This document shows, piece by piece, positions 21,829-32,984 of a DNA stretch of 64,000 bases. Source of the DNA: Bathynomus jamesi. Taxonomy: Eukaryota; Arthropoda; Malacostraca; Isopoda; Cirolanidae. Positions within the stretch are counted from its first letter, which is position 1, and the number at the start of each line of letters is the position of its first letter. The stretch lies in NCBI GenBank assembly GCA_023014485.1, contig JAJOZX010000196.1, positions 309,501 to 373,500 on the forward strand. Reading direction: 5' to 3'. The notes under the pieces are model-generated. The model did no database searches, was not told where the DNA came from, and was given only the letters and a program-made list of their open reading frames with translations. The position numbers and the translations under genes were made by a program.

Positions 21829-21907
21829 GATTAGTGGTCGAGTGGATTCCGTGGCTCGCTCGCAAAGTTTGTATCGTCAGAAACACGAGTTCGAATCCCA
21901 CCAAGGT
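21829..21907 (+). repeat. tRNA-like SINE head
   Basis: Has A-box-like TAGTGGTCGAGTGG and B-box-like GAGTTCGAATCCCACC at tRNA spacing, with a Ser/Leu-like long middle region. The acceptor ends do not pair, so it is a tRNA-derived repeat rather than a gene. Confidence 0.55.
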
Positions 21908-21910
21908 ATG

Positions 21911-22438
21911 TTTATATCTAATATACTTAGTGTTAAATATTAAATCTGTGTTAAAATGTTGCTCCCGATAACATGTAAGTATAAAATAATGTATGCAAAT
22001 ACAGTCTGTAAGAGAAGAATGTAATTGAAATTACCTCTAACGGATGGCGCCACATATTCAAATACTTTGGAAAGACTTCTGAAAGAATTCTAAGATTTAG
22101 CATTAAAAGTACGAGGGAAAGCCTCCCTTTAAAAGTACATTGGAACAGTAAAAGTGTAACTACACTGACGAACTTTGAGACAACTTAAGAAAGCCTTTTG
22201 AAAGCCTTTTTATTCTGCGTAAAATGAGTTTCAAAAAGGCTGGTGAAAGTCTTCAGAGCTTTCAAAAAAGTATTAAAAAAGTGCGTGCGTGATCTACAAA
22301 AGAGTTATTTATAAGAAATTCTTTTGAAAACTTTTTTTTTGCGTTGGATGAAGGGTCCAAAAAGAGATTTGGTTTATCTTAATTAAAGAATTATTTCGCT
22401 AAGCATTATTTACCTCTTAAAGAGTTAGTCACGTTTCT
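21911..22438. other. Unassigned spacer
   Basis: AT-rich DNA; AAGCCTTTTGAAAGCCTTTT near 22192 is a short local duplication. Confidence 0.4.
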
Positions 22439-22439
22439 T

Positions 22440-22471
<32 letters not shown>
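22440..22471. repeat. (AT)n microsatellite
   Basis: TA tract at the 3' end of the reverse-strand SINE that follows. Confidence 0.9.
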
Positions 22472-22475
<4 letters not shown>

Positions 22476-22691
22476 CACACAGTATAATTAATGTAAAGAA
22501 TGACACTTGTATAGAAGAACGTTCCGCACAAGATGAGGAGGGAGAACGAACAAATGAAAAATGAGGTAACACCCGGGAATCGAACTCGGGATCTTCCGAT
22601 TGCCGGTCAGATATGCTATCCACTACACCATGGGCCTCGATTGATCAGAAATCGTAATTCTCCTACATACGAGCAGAAACCAATGCCCTGA

Positions 22692-22694
<3 letters not shown>
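22472..22694 (-). repeat. tRNA-Arg-like SINE, copy 1
   Basis: On the minus strand, a leader of about 70 bases (GGGCATTGGTTTCTGC...) precedes a tRNA-like unit with A-box CATGGTGTAGTGGATAGC and B-box GAGTTCGATTCCCGGG. The anticodon-arm text TCTGACCGGCAATCGGAAGA is near that of tRNA-Arg (inference). The body is TTACCTCATTTTT...GTTCGTTCTC, ending at a (TA)n tail. Related copies are at 32733-32930 and 32985-33235. Confidence 0.8.

Positions 22695-22733
<39 letters not shown>
22695..22733. repeat. (AT)n microsatellite
   Basis: TA tract on the 5' side of the SINE. Confidence 0.9.
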
Positions 22734-22738
<5 letters not shown>

Positions 22739-22923
22739 ATGATTATGTTTTCATAAACGTTAATAATTTACTGTTCTCCCTATTTACCGATATTTTCTAC
22801 ACGAAACCATGGCATTTCCTACTGTAAACAGGGTGTCCGACGAGATCAAGATACAATAAACGTTGATTATTAATTGATAATTTTAAATTATGGGTGGGAC
22901 TTTCAGTTAACTGTTAATTTAAC

Positions 22924-23830
<907 letters not shown>

Positions 23831-23835
23831 TATGT

Positions 23836-23907
23836 TACATACAGACTGTGCACGGAACAAGGAACTCTTCTGGGAAAATTAAATCCACTATAGTTCGAAT
23901 AAGTAAT

Positions 23908-23910
<3 letters not shown>
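23836..23910. repeat. Dispersed repeat also found as the 56.9-kb hairpin
   Basis: GTGCACGGAACAAGGAACTC and AAATCCACTATAGTTCGAAT match the arms at 56851-56941 and 56976-57066. It ends at a (TA)n tract, as SINE tails do here. Confidence 0.75.
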
Positions 23911-23949
<39 letters not shown>

Positions 23950-23952
<3 letters not shown>

Positions 23953-24678
23953 GGTGGGCCGAAAGTCTGGATCCATAGGAAAATATTTATTTTAATATAT
24001 AAATTACAACAAATGGTAAATACTTAAAATGAATATCACCTTTAACTCGTAAATGCGTATCCGTGATACTGTACAGTGGTTCGTACTCCAGTATAAACAA
24101 CAAATTATAACAAATGCTCAAATTGGCGGCCTCTGACATCGAGACACTTAGGGATGGAATTTATGATTTTTAATAATTCTTCGAATTGACGTTCTCGAGA
24201 TGCGTGTTTCATTTGATAATCTTCTTGTTGACTTTACTGGACTATTCGTTAAAGTTTCACATACCATTGCAGAGGTATTTTCATCAGTTGCAGTTTTTGG
24301 ACGACCAGAACGCCGTCGATCATGTACACTTCCTGTTTCTTTGAAACGTTTAAACAACTTGCCAACAGTCGCATGTGTTACTGGATGCTTATCAGGATGA
24401 TTTCTATTGAATTCGGTAGCAACTTCTCTGTGTGTAGTGCCCTGTCTTGCGTACATGAGCACAAGTTCTACCCGGTCTTCTGTTGTTAGATTCGAAGCCA
24501 TTTCTGGGCTGAAATAAAAAAAGTATTTGAGTATTTATACTGGAGTACGAACTACTGTACAGTATCACGGATACGCATTTACGAGTTAAAGTTGATATTC
24601 ATTTTAAGTATTTACCATTTGTTGTAATTTATGTATTAAAATAAATATTTTCGTATGGATCCAGACTTTCGGCCCACC

Positions 24679-24681
<3 letters not shown>
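23950..24681 (-). mobile_element. mariner-like element, internally deleted (732 bp)
   Basis: The ends CAGGGTGGGCCGAAAGTCTG and its inverse are flanked by TA at 23948-23949 and 24682-24683. The inverted arms run on for about 130-150 bp, including CGTAAATGCGTATCCGTGAT. The coding part keeps only the transposase N-terminus and a short C-terminal scrap. Confidence 0.9.
24148..24501 (-). pseudogene. Tc1/mariner transposase N-terminal domain
   Basis: ATG at 24501 starts M-A-S-N-L-T-T-E-D-R. A first helix-turn-helix (residues about 5-50) is followed by the G-R-P-K AT-hook-like linker near residue 68 and a second HTH region ending S-R-T-S-I-R-R-I-I near residue 108. The frame then jumps to C-L-D-V-R-G and Q-F-E-H-L-L codons that belong to the protein's extreme C-terminus, so all three catalytic acidic residues are deleted. 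Such a truncated DNA-binding protein could in principle still bind the TIRs (inference). Confidence 0.8.

Positions 24682-24682
<1 letters not shown>

Positions 24683-24767
<85 letters not shown>
24683..24767. repeat. (AT)n microsatellite, about 85 bp
   Basis: Uninterrupted TA tract at the right edge of the mariner element. Confidence 0.95.
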
Positions 24768-24772
<5 letters not shown>

Positions 24773-24779
24773 TATTGGG

Positions 24780-25350
24780 AAAAAACAAACAATTTGTTTT
24801 ACGTACACTTTTACTCCAGATGATGACACCCCCATCAAGAAAGTCATATTTTCTTCAATGTTTCTTCGCGCTCTTAGGATTGCCAGTCCGGAATACATGG
24901 ATGCTGAATTAGAAAAAATCAACAGTATTGGAAGTGATTTGTGTTACCCACCTGCTTTTTTGGAATCTTGTTTTAACAAGGCAAAACGAACTTTCTTTCG
25001 TGTGAATAATAACCCTCGCACTTTGTCGAAGAGTATGTCAGTACTTCCATTTTTCCCAGGCTTTTTAGGCATTACTAATGTACTTAAACTTTTGAATATT
25101 AATGTAGTATTTTCATATGACAATATTGTGAAAAATATCATAGTAAAAAATAGTCCTATCTGGTAGCTTTTCCTTATAAATTTGTACACTCCTACAATTT
25201 TTATTTTTCTATTTCATTTTTTTGTGACCTATATATAGTCTCGAACTTGTTATTTATTTCAGTGTTCCTGAGGATGTCATTAGACGAAGGCGCTTGAGCA
25301 CCATTCTGCGTTTCCTTTTTCCTTCGTGGTTATTTTCATTTCATATATAT
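24780..25350 (+). pseudogene. Penelope-like element, RT-to-endonuclease linker fragment
   Basis: Frame 24858-25166 and the codons just before it match the region after the RT of Penelope-like proteins: F-S-S-M-F-L-R-A-L-R-I-A-S-P-E-Y, then Y-P-P-A-F-L-E-S-C-F-N-K-A and F-F-R-V-N-N. It stops at about I-V-K-N-S-P, where the GIY-YIG domain should begin. The remaining 3' text (GTTCCTGAGGATGTCATTAG) looks like an element tail. It is a different fragment from the one at 580-1376. Confidence 0.75.
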
Positions 25351-26090
25351 ATATATATGTATATATGAGATGTAACAAAAGTTCGACGGTCTTTCAAATA
25401 GCAACTGTACATTAATAAATCTTCAAACTGCACGCCATGTACCTGCGTGTTTACTGTATCGCTGTATCACGGAAATTGAGTGGTATTTTCACAGAAATGT
25501 TGGTGCATTACTTTCAAATGTTCAAATGACCCTCGCAAAAGCGAAGTCGAATGGCGATAAGTATGGAGAGTGATGAAACCATCCAGCAGAACATTCATCT
25601 TGTGGTTTTTTTCACTGCAGAATGTCTTTTATACTAGTTAGACATGCTTCATCAAATATGGACTACAACATATTAGAACGGTTTTGTGAAAATAAATATT
25701 AGCTTGTCCACAAAAGACTCATACAAATTTAGCTTACTTCAAATAGAATTTGTACGATTCTTTTTGTGGACACTCTGTTTACACTCGAACTTGTTCTACC
25801 AATCTATTTTTCTAAACTCCTCGCGTCAAAAATATTGAACGTACTGTAGTTCTTCCCCGTTCCCGGAAGCAAAGAGAACCAGCTTGTTGGCCACATTTAA
25901 ACCTAATTAACAGCCTTTGTTAACTTTGTTGAAAGAGGTGTAAATTGATGGTATTTAATGGAGGCCCTGTTAGAAACATGACAAATCATAGGATGCTTAT
26001 TGAAAATCTTATTCTAACCATCAACACCCTCGATATAGCCTAAATTAACAAAACCAAATTAACTTAATCACAGGAAATTCGTCGATAAAA
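25351..26090. other. Spacer with mariner-like debris
   Basis: The text near 25870-26030 (TTGTTGGCCACATTTAAACC and following) could be a decayed transposase block but is too broken to assign. A small inverted-repeat unit lies at 25701-25783. Confidence 0.35.
25701..25783. mobile_element. Short MITE-like inverted repeat (about 83 bp)
   Basis: TTGTCCACAAAAGACTCATA pairs with TACGATTCTTTTTGTGGAC in inverted orientation, and CTTACTTCAAATAG lies at the centre. A diverged mariner-style miniature. Confidence 0.6.
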
Positions 26091-26095
26091 TTGTT

Positions 26096-26341
26096 GTATA
26101 TATGTTACGACCTTTTTGTGAAATCGGCCTCCCCCCCCCCCCCCCCCCCCCCCCAAAAGGCCGATTTAGGTTAATTGAATGTCCCGTTAGGTCAAAACTG
26201 TCCGCCCTTTACGATTGGTTAGGTTAAGTCGTGATATTTTCGTTGTTTAACGAAAATATCACGACTTAACCTTTTTGCAAAAAGGCCGATCTTTTTGCAA
26301 AAAAAAAAGGCCGATTTTGCAAAATGCCGTAACATATACAT
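26096..26341. mobile_element. Fold-back element with palindromic core, copy 1
   Basis: The outer arms TATATGTTACGACCTTTTTG and the inverse of AAAATGCCGTAACATATACA frame the unit. Inside are GGCCGATTT boxes, a 24-base C run (26131-26154) and the palindrome GTCGTGATATTTTCGTTG / AACGAAAATATCACGAC at 26231-26270. The core is shared with 53306-53522 and 57899-58224. Confidence 0.75.
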
Positions 26342-26667
26342 GAGTGCTTGAACAATGTCATAGTCTTCTCAATTACACGAGTATCCTATTAGTATATTCA
26401 TGAATTCACGTATAGTTTTATGAATAACGTCAAGGTTATAAAAGGAACCACAACGTGAGTCAATGAGTAAAGCTCAAATCTTCGAGTAAAGTCCAAATAA
26501 ATACGAACCACTGACATGAAATTATATTAGTTATTATTTGTGTATTTGGAGTGTATGTATGTGACTACCTATCTCCCTTGAGTGTTTTACAGTAATAGTT
26601 TAAGAATTTTCCGCTGACAATCTGTAAAGTGATACTGATATCATTACTGCTTCTGAATTTGGTGTTA

Positions 26668-26728
26668 TTTATTATTATTATTATTGGTATTTATTATTAT
26701 TATTATTATTAATTATTATTATTATTAA
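26668..26728. repeat. (ATT)n microsatellite, interrupted
   Basis: ATT triplets with GGT and AATT breaks. Confidence 0.85.
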
Positions 26729-26839
26729 TGCTTTGTATTATGAGAATCATGAGCTAGTAAAACATAAAAGTAATTTACCAAAAGCTAGTCATTGGTGACT
26801 ATATGATGATGATGATGGTCACCCAGTGACTCTCGCATT

Positions 26840-27045
26840 CATCAAACTTCTTTTAATAAGAGAACTCAGATCATTTGTGTTCGCGATAGTCCGTCAAAAT
26901 ATAGGAAGTTCAGGCGTTCCACAAGGATCTTCATGGGACTCAGCTTCAAAATGTTACCTAAATATGCTTTACTATGTTTTACTCTATGCTATACCTTTTG
27001 GTGACGATATTGCAATGTTTCATAGTGACAGTGACCAACCCACTT
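26840..27045 (+). pseudogene. Reverse-transcriptase scrap
   Basis: The frame from 26826 contains S-S-G-V-P-Q-G-S-S at about 26908-26934, RT domain 4, and F-G-D-D-I-A-M-F at about 26998-27021, a YADD-like block with G for A. The distance between them (about 30 residues) fits an RT of the LINE type. Everything else is lost. Confidence 0.55.
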
Positions 27046-27440
27046 AGTCTAACATTTGCAATATACTCTTAAAATATTAAACTTCGTACGTTATGTAGAC
27101 ATCGAATAAATACAGCGTAGAAATATGGAGGCCAAGTTTCACTTGAAAGATGATGGTACATTCCTGATAAAAAAATTTTAAAATAAATCCTAACTGAAGA
27201 GTCATGAATTACCAATATACAGTATTGGCTTAGAAGTTTATAAATGAGTTTTCACAACTGAGATTGTAGAGTTATATGAAAAATATACCAGTTAAATCTA
27301 AAATGAGGGAACAAATGGTGGAGAAATTTGGCTCTGGTGTTCTGAAACTTTTCTATTGTTCTTTGAATGTGTTCATCACAATACGCATTATTATTATTAT
27401 GAGGCGTATACCTTGCTACATCTTTAACATTTTTGGGTGT
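27046..27440. other. Unassigned spacer
   Basis: No supportable feature. Confidence 0.4.
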
Positions 27441-27443
27441 GAT

Positions 27444-27642
27444 CAGGGATGTAACTGGAGTAAAAACGTTGTGGGCGAGGGGACGAACACAATCCTATTG
27501 TTGGAAGCACTCATTATCTATGGAAGTAATTATAAAAGTTGTTGTTGCCCTAACTTTTAAAAATTACTCCCATAGATAATGAGGGCTTCTAACAATACGA
27601 TTGTGTTCGAAACCTAACATTTTTACTCCAGTTACGCCCCTG
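27444..27642. mobile_element. Palindromic hAT-like MITE (199 bp)
   Basis: The ends CAGGGATGTAACTGGAGTAA and the inverse of TTACTCCAGTTACGCCCCTG are inverted repeats, and inverted similarity continues almost to the centre (AACACAATCCTATTGTTGGA versus TCTAACAATACGATTGTGTT). The flanks GGTGTGAT and CGTGTTAC share 5 of 8 bases. Confidence 0.8.
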
Positions 27643-28017
27643 CGTGTTACTAATATATGTAAAACTGTTTTACTGATTAAAACAAATTACTAAAGAAGTT
27701 AATAACTTGTTTGTCGTAAGTTGTCGTATCGAAACAAGTAGATGACAAACTTCCTTCTACATTTCACTATTTCATTTTCCTGAAAGAAAAATAAAGTTCT
27801 GAATACTTTGGACCACCTCATAAAGGAAATCTCATTAATGCATCTTAGTTTCTCTCAAACGGAATCAGTTTCCGAAACTCCGATTCCACTTTTCTCAAAT
27901 CGAAACCAAGTTTGTTATACTTCAAAAAAAAAAAAAAGGATTTCTCATTATTTTTAGTAACATTGTGAAAGAAGCTGTTTAACTTGGCTTTAAAACTGTA
28001 AACATTTTTTCTCTGCA

Positions 28018-28020
<3 letters not shown>
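27643..28020. other. Unassigned spacer
   Basis: AT-rich; a 13-base A run near 27925. No feature. Confidence 0.4.
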
Positions 28021-28051
<31 letters not shown>

Positions 28052-28177
28052 TTTAGAATGTTTTTCTGTAAAGAGAAAAATACCAACACTTCAACAGATA
28101 AAGAAAACTTCAACTCATTTCAAAGTTTGAAGTTTCCTTTTTGCTTATCGAAATTAAATCTTCATAAATGTTCTCAA

Positions 28178-28180
<3 letters not shown>

Positions 28181-28259
<79 letters not shown>
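28181..28259. repeat. (AT)n microsatellite
   Basis: About 79 bp of TA repeats. A (TTA)n tract lies nearby at 28021-28051. Confidence 0.95.
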
Positions 28260-28264
<5 letters not shown>

Positions 28265-28680
28265 AGGCTCTAAAATGGAAAGTACAGTTCATAGTTTTGC
28301 ATTCCTCGTAGTGGCGTTTATGCGCTTAAATGGTTCCATTGGGATTATGCTTTCAGGAGCTCCTTTGTTGCTCAAAATTCACAACACCGAAAAAGAGAAG
28401 GAAGAAAAAAAATAAACAAGAAATAAAAAGAAAAAGAAAAAAAGAAGAAATGACGTAAAAGGTGGGGTAGGGGCAACAACAGGGACAGAGAAACCCGACA
28501 AACTCCAAATTTTTCAAACTATAGTTGTATCATTTAATACATAAATGGAAAGTGTTAGCGGCCTTAGCGTCGATACGAGCTCGCATAACAACGCTGAAGT
28601 TAATTGCTTGGAAAACAGCTTACTAAGTTTTGTATATATTTTAAGACCTATTATTGTATCGTATTTTATATATACACACT
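28260..28680. other. Unassigned spacer with A/G-rich stretch
   Basis: Purine-rich AAGAAGGAAGAAAAAAAATA at about 28395-28450; no coding signal. Confidence 0.4.
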
Positions 28681-28681
28681 C

Positions 28682-28682
<1 letters not shown>

Positions 28683-28725
<43 letters not shown>

Positions 28726-28756
28726 TATATATATTATATTATAATATATATATATA
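28683..28756. repeat. (AT)n microsatellite
   Basis: Interrupted TA tract that supplies the left TA target of the next transposon. Confidence 0.9.
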
Positions 28757-29136
28757 CAGTACTGGCCAAATTATGGAATTTTTTTAAAATTTCATTTTTT
28801 GGTATAAAATGTTAAATTAAACCAATTTTAAACGTTGAAAAGTTATTATTTCTACACAAGAATACATGGTCATTATTTAGCAATAGTTTAGTACTTAGTT
28901 TGACCCACCTTAGCTGCCATAATGGCTGCGACACGCTTCGGCATGCCATGAATCAATTTTTTGCATAATTCTTTAGTCGAACGAAGCGTGTTTGTTCGTC
29001 AGTTGTCGTTTGGTTGTCGTGCGATGCGGGTGTGTTTCTCTTTCTTTTACGTGTCATTGTAACTACCGTTTAATTTAAATAGTGTATTTACCCAATTTCG
29101 GCAATTATTTGTTACAGTTTTTAAGTGAATTTGAAA

Positions 29137-30374
29137 ATGGGGCGAAAGAATTACTTGAGTCCACGGAAAATTGGGCAAATACAGGTTTTATTAACTTCTA
29201 CATTTAAACAAAAGGAAATCGCTGCCAAACTCCATGTTTCACCACAGTCAGTACTTCGTATTAAGAAAAAAATGGTATTTGGAGAAAATGTAGGCCCCAA
29301 AAGGGTTGGAAGATGCGGCAGAAAAAGGGTAACGACTCCAAGAACTGATAGACAGATTGCAATTTTGTCTCTTAGAAATAGAAGAGCTACTTGCAAAAAC
29401 ATTTCCAGTAGTCTAGCGGCTGATGGCATCAATATTAGTCGTAGAACAGTCAACAGGAGGCTTCTAACTGCCGGCTTCAAAGCCTACCGCCCAAGGAAGA
29501 AGCCCAGGCTCACTGAGGCTATGAAGAAGGCACGTTTTGCATGGGCAAAGGAACACATTAACTGGACTAGTGAGGATTGGGAACAGGTAAGAATAATATT
29601 TAACTGTTTAGTTGGGTATTTAACATTAAATAGAATGTTAATACAGTAAATACAGTATGCATAGAAGTGTATTTACAGTACGTGATAAAACTGCAGTAAA
29701 AATATCTGTAAAGCAGCAAGTCATACTGTACTTCGTTTTAGCTGTACTTCATACGCTATGCACTGACTCTTTCACAGGGCTTTCTTTGATTGCAGGTGGT
29801 GTTCTCCGATGAGTCAACGATTGCCGTGCTTGACGATCGTGTTCAAAGTGTAAGAAGGAGGCCTGGAGAAGAATTTTTGCCTGAGTGTCTGATGAAAACG
29901 GTGAAATTTCCACAAAAGATCATGGTTTGGGGAGCAATTTCTGTGCATGGAACTAGTCGTTTGAGCATTGTTGAGGGGAATATGAACCAAGTCAAGTATA
30001 TAGAAGTACTAAGAGGACGTCTACTGCCTCAAATAAGGGAATGGTATGGTAATAGACGTTGGATTTTTCAACAAGACTCAGCTCCATGCCACACGGCAAA
30101 GTCGGTTAAAAAATGGTGTCATGAAAATAGTGTTCGGTTGCTCCCATGGGCTGGAAATTCTCCAGACATGAACCCAATCGAAAGTTTATGGTGTATTTTA
30201 AAGGACGTAATCCATGAAACGCCGATAACAACAAAACACCAACTCATAGAGCGACTTATTCAAGTCTGGTTTCACTCTAAACGTATTAAGGAATTATGCA
30301 AAAAATTGATTCATGGCATGCCGAAGCGTGTCGCAGCCCTTAAGGCAGCTAAGGGGGGTCAAACTAAGTACTAA
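29137..30374 (+). CDS. Tc1-type DD34E transposase, two exons, apparently intact
   Basis: Cut-and-paste transposase acting in the nucleus on the element's TIRs. Exon 1, 29137-29586 (150 codons), starts M-G-R-K-N-Y. It holds two helix-turn-helix segments (residues about 8-50 and 75-115) with a G-R-C-G-R-K-R linker between them. Exon 2, 29796-30374 (192 codons plus stop), carries the catalytic core: D155 in V-V-F-S-D-E-S, D244 in F-Q-Q-D-S-A-P, and E279 in S-P-D-M-N-P-I-E, with 34 residues between the last two. The intron 29587-29795 is GTAAG...TTGCAG and falls between codons. Total 342 residues, the usual Tc1 length, with no stop or shift. An upstream GTG at 29125 is in frame, but the ATG at 29137 is preferred. 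Splicing is inferred from sequence only. Confidence 0.92.
29587..29795 (+). other. Phase-0 intron of the Tc1 transposase
   Basis: 209 bp, donor CAG|GTAAGA, acceptor TTTGATTGCAG|GTG. Without removal the frame from exon 1 stops at 29649. Both neighbouring exon frames join in phase. Confidence 0.85.
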
Positions 30375-30505
30375 ACTATTGCTAAATAATGACCATGTAT
30401 TCTTGTGTAGAAATAAATAACTTTTCAACGTTTAAAATTGGTTTAATTTAACATTTTATACCAAAAAATGAAATTTTAAAAAAATTCCTAATAATTTGGC
30501 CAGTA

Positions 30506-30508
<3 letters not shown>

Positions 30509-30551
<43 letters not shown>
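30509..30551. repeat. (AT)n microsatellite
   Basis: TA tract at the right edge of the Tc1 transposon. Confidence 0.95.
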
Positions 30552-30553
<2 letters not shown>

Positions 30554-30569
30554 CTTCAGTCAAAATAGG

Positions 30570-31095
30570 TTCAACAAAAGCATTAATGTCTTTAAATATT
30601 AAAAGCAACAATTTTAGTGAAAATATAATAATATTTTTATATTTGTTACATCTTCTCTCCTTTTTTATTACTACGTTAACCTTTCGAAGCATATTGTCTA
30701 CAATCCGGTTCCAAATGTCGCCATCCATCTTGTCCTATTCTTTATTTATTTTTCATGTAGGTCAGATTTCTGTGAACATTTATGCTTTTTAATAGTTTGC
30801 CTTTCACATAAATTTTGAATAGAATTCATCTCAGGTCTGGAGGCTGAGGAGGCCAGTCGAGACGGTGTCCTTCTACTTCTTTTGCAAATCAACTCTCACT
30901 GACAAGTAATGTCAGTAATTAGGTATTGTCTTGTTCAGAAATAGTGTTAAAGTTCAGTGACATTTTCTAGCATGTCTGTATGGATTTGAGAGTTCATTGG
31001 CCTTCACATAAAGACAGTTTTCCAACGCTTTACGAGGACATGTACATTGTACAGTGTTCCCAGACCATGATGCAGACTACTCCTAATTTAACTAC
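30570..31095 (-). pseudogene. Tc1-like transposase remnant, C-terminal half
   Basis: Minus-strand frames show scraps of a transposase. An L-W/P-P-x-x-P-D-L-like block lies near 30830-30860. D-G-D-I-W-N-R-I-V-D-N-M-L-R-K-V near 30690-30730 corresponds to the W-x-x-I...S-M-x-R-R-V C-terminal helix of Tc1 enzymes. Many stops. The part 30570-30793 is repeated at 36368-36590. Confidence 0.55.
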
Positions 31096-32660
31096 TGAGA
31101 CAATACAATTATTATTGTAGACCTCTCCGGCTCTCTTTCTTATGAAAATTGGAGGTTCTAAAACCTTGCAAAATAAAGTCGGATAATTGGACAAAATACG
31201 CAGCAAAAAATAACTAAATGACTCACGAATTGATGAAAAAAAGGGCAGTGATACTGCAGGTCATGTAAAGACTTTGTTTTAATTACCTTAAATTATCTTT
31301 CGTCATAGGTCCCTCTTTTATGCCCTTTCCCCACTGCAATCTTTTATGGCCTCTGACAACCAAGGCTTCTTTCCCGCTTTACACTCTTCGGTTAGTTATT
31401 ACCTTTTTCTAGTCAGGGGAATATCTGCAAATTTGCTGCAACAGTGGTCAAAAACTTGAATTTTGGTGCAGATGTTCTGTGGGGTGACCGAAAATATTTA
31501 ACCTAAACGGCAAAGGTCAAGGTTAAGGTCAATCGAAGTTTCAACGCCAAATTCTAAAAATGCCTCTAAATCGGCTCCCGAGAGGTCTGGAAAGCTAGTT
31601 TTGGTGTCAAAATGATCTTCGTAATGTAAGGCACGTGCAACCCCTTAGGTCACCAGATCACACACACACAAGGTCAAATTGTCAATCAGGTGTCCACTGG
31701 GTTTGTGTTCTCTAAAAAATAGTATAAACTATGGGGTGTGACATATATCAAATGTCTCGATAAGACAAAGGCAATTATGATGCTTGTGATGACCTGAACT
31801 GTGACCTTGACCCGTGACCAAGGTTAAGACCAAGGTTCGTTATAGCTTTTTTGAAAAAAAAAAAGAACATCGTGAGATATATCAAACTCAAAGGCTCAAT
31901 GAAACGAATTGATTGCAGTGTTTTTATTGACATCGAGAGTGCTTGTGACTACAGAGCTTGTACTAGGCGTTCGTGAAGGTCATAGTCATAAGCTCACCTG
32001 TTCATCCTCACTTTTCGCAGGAACGAGTGCACAGCCGAGTGCAGGCGAGTGTAGACTGTTTGCAAATGAGGAGTGACATGGCCTCTTACATCTGCACTGC
32101 TGAAGTGGTGGAAGGGGTGATTTGCGGGATACGCGAGATTTGCATATTAGACTTAGCCCTTTTTAAAACGGCGTTGAAGGATATCAGCTGTGCAATTGCC
32201 GGATGGTTCGATTCATCTTGCGGTGAAGGTCCTTGAAGGGTCATTTGGAGGAAGAATTCTAGTGCTGGAGGGATTGACTTCTCTTAGCACCCGTACTCAA
32301 ACTCCCTATTGAAAGACCAGGCTAGGCCTTGCTCGATCTCCCGCCGAAGAATACACCTGCAGCCTTTGCTAAGATCCAACAATCGTTTTCCGCAGTCCCT
32401 GCATTGGTCGACTTCATGATTTCTTTCAATGTATCCACGAAGATCACGTTCTTCTCATTAGTCTCCTCTTTCAGCTCTGGAAAACGACGAATATAAGGTA
32501 AGGACGAATATAACTGAAATATTTCTCCGTACGAATACTTATGAGCGCCCCTGTATGAACTTTTAGAGCTAGCTATGCCTACACACTATAAAACATATAA
32601 ACAACAAAAATTTAACTACGATACGACCTCAATTTAGGCATATATGAAAGAATTTTAAAG
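31096..32660. other. Unassigned interval with GGTCAAGGT-rich stretch
   Basis: About 31490-31850 is rich in AGGTCA/TGACCTTGACC half-sites (31512, 31690, 31800). The frame 31973-32236 (87 codons) follows a CTTTTCGCAG acceptor-like sequence, but I cannot match it to a protein. No other feature. Confidence 0.4.
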
Positions 32661-32662
32661 CT

Positions 32663-32664
<2 letters not shown>

Positions 32665-32732
<68 letters not shown>
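32665..32732. repeat. (CT)n followed by (AT)n
   Basis: About 36 bp of CT and 32 bp of AT, forming the 3' tail side of the reverse SINE. Confidence 0.95.
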
Positions 32733-32734
<2 letters not shown>

Positions 32735-32930
32735 CGTAAAGAACGACGCTTGTGTAGGAGATATTCCGCGCAAGACGAGAGAGAGAGAACGAAACAAATG
32801 AAAAAATGAGGTAACCACCCGGGAATCGAACCCAGGATCTTCCGATTGCCGGTCAGATGCGATACCATTACACCATGGGCTCACTCTTCCAAATGCCGTA
32901 ATTCTTCTACATACTCGCAGAAACCGTTCT
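32733..32930 (-). repeat. tRNA-Arg-like SINE, copy 2
   Basis: Minus-strand copy with CATGGTGTAATGGTATCGCA (A-box region) and GGGTTCGATTCCCGGGTGG (B-box region). It forms a near-identical inverted pair with copy 3. Confidence 0.85.
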
Positions 32931-32984
32931 TTACGTTATTTATACTGCGTGTTCTTTGCAGTTGAATGTATATAATGTTACGGC

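Larger units (their letters stand above)
28757..30508 (+). mobile_element. Apparently complete Tc1 transposon with about 222-bp TIRs
   Basis: 1752 bp starting CAGTACTGGCCAAATTAT, ending with its inverse, and flanked by TA (28755-28756, 30509-30510) in (TA)n. The inverted repeats extend about 222 bp (28757-28978 and 30286-30508). The right arm contains the last ~30 codons and stop of the transposase, so the left arm carries an inverted copy of that coding end. Confidence 0.93.

Noticed and set aside
22827..22870. Mariner end CAGGGTGTCCGACGAGATCA
   Set aside because: No matching inverted end was found nearby.
25850..26030. Decayed Tc1/mariner transposase
   Set aside because: TTGTTGGCCACATTTAAACC hints at a W-P-x-x-P-D-L block, but no second motif could be placed.
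28058..28292. Open frames of Tyr-Ile or Arg-Glu repeats across microsatellites (also 22927, 24629, 38356, 52030, 54443, 56198)
   Set aside because: They are direct translations of (TA)n or (GA)n tracts and change with tract length.
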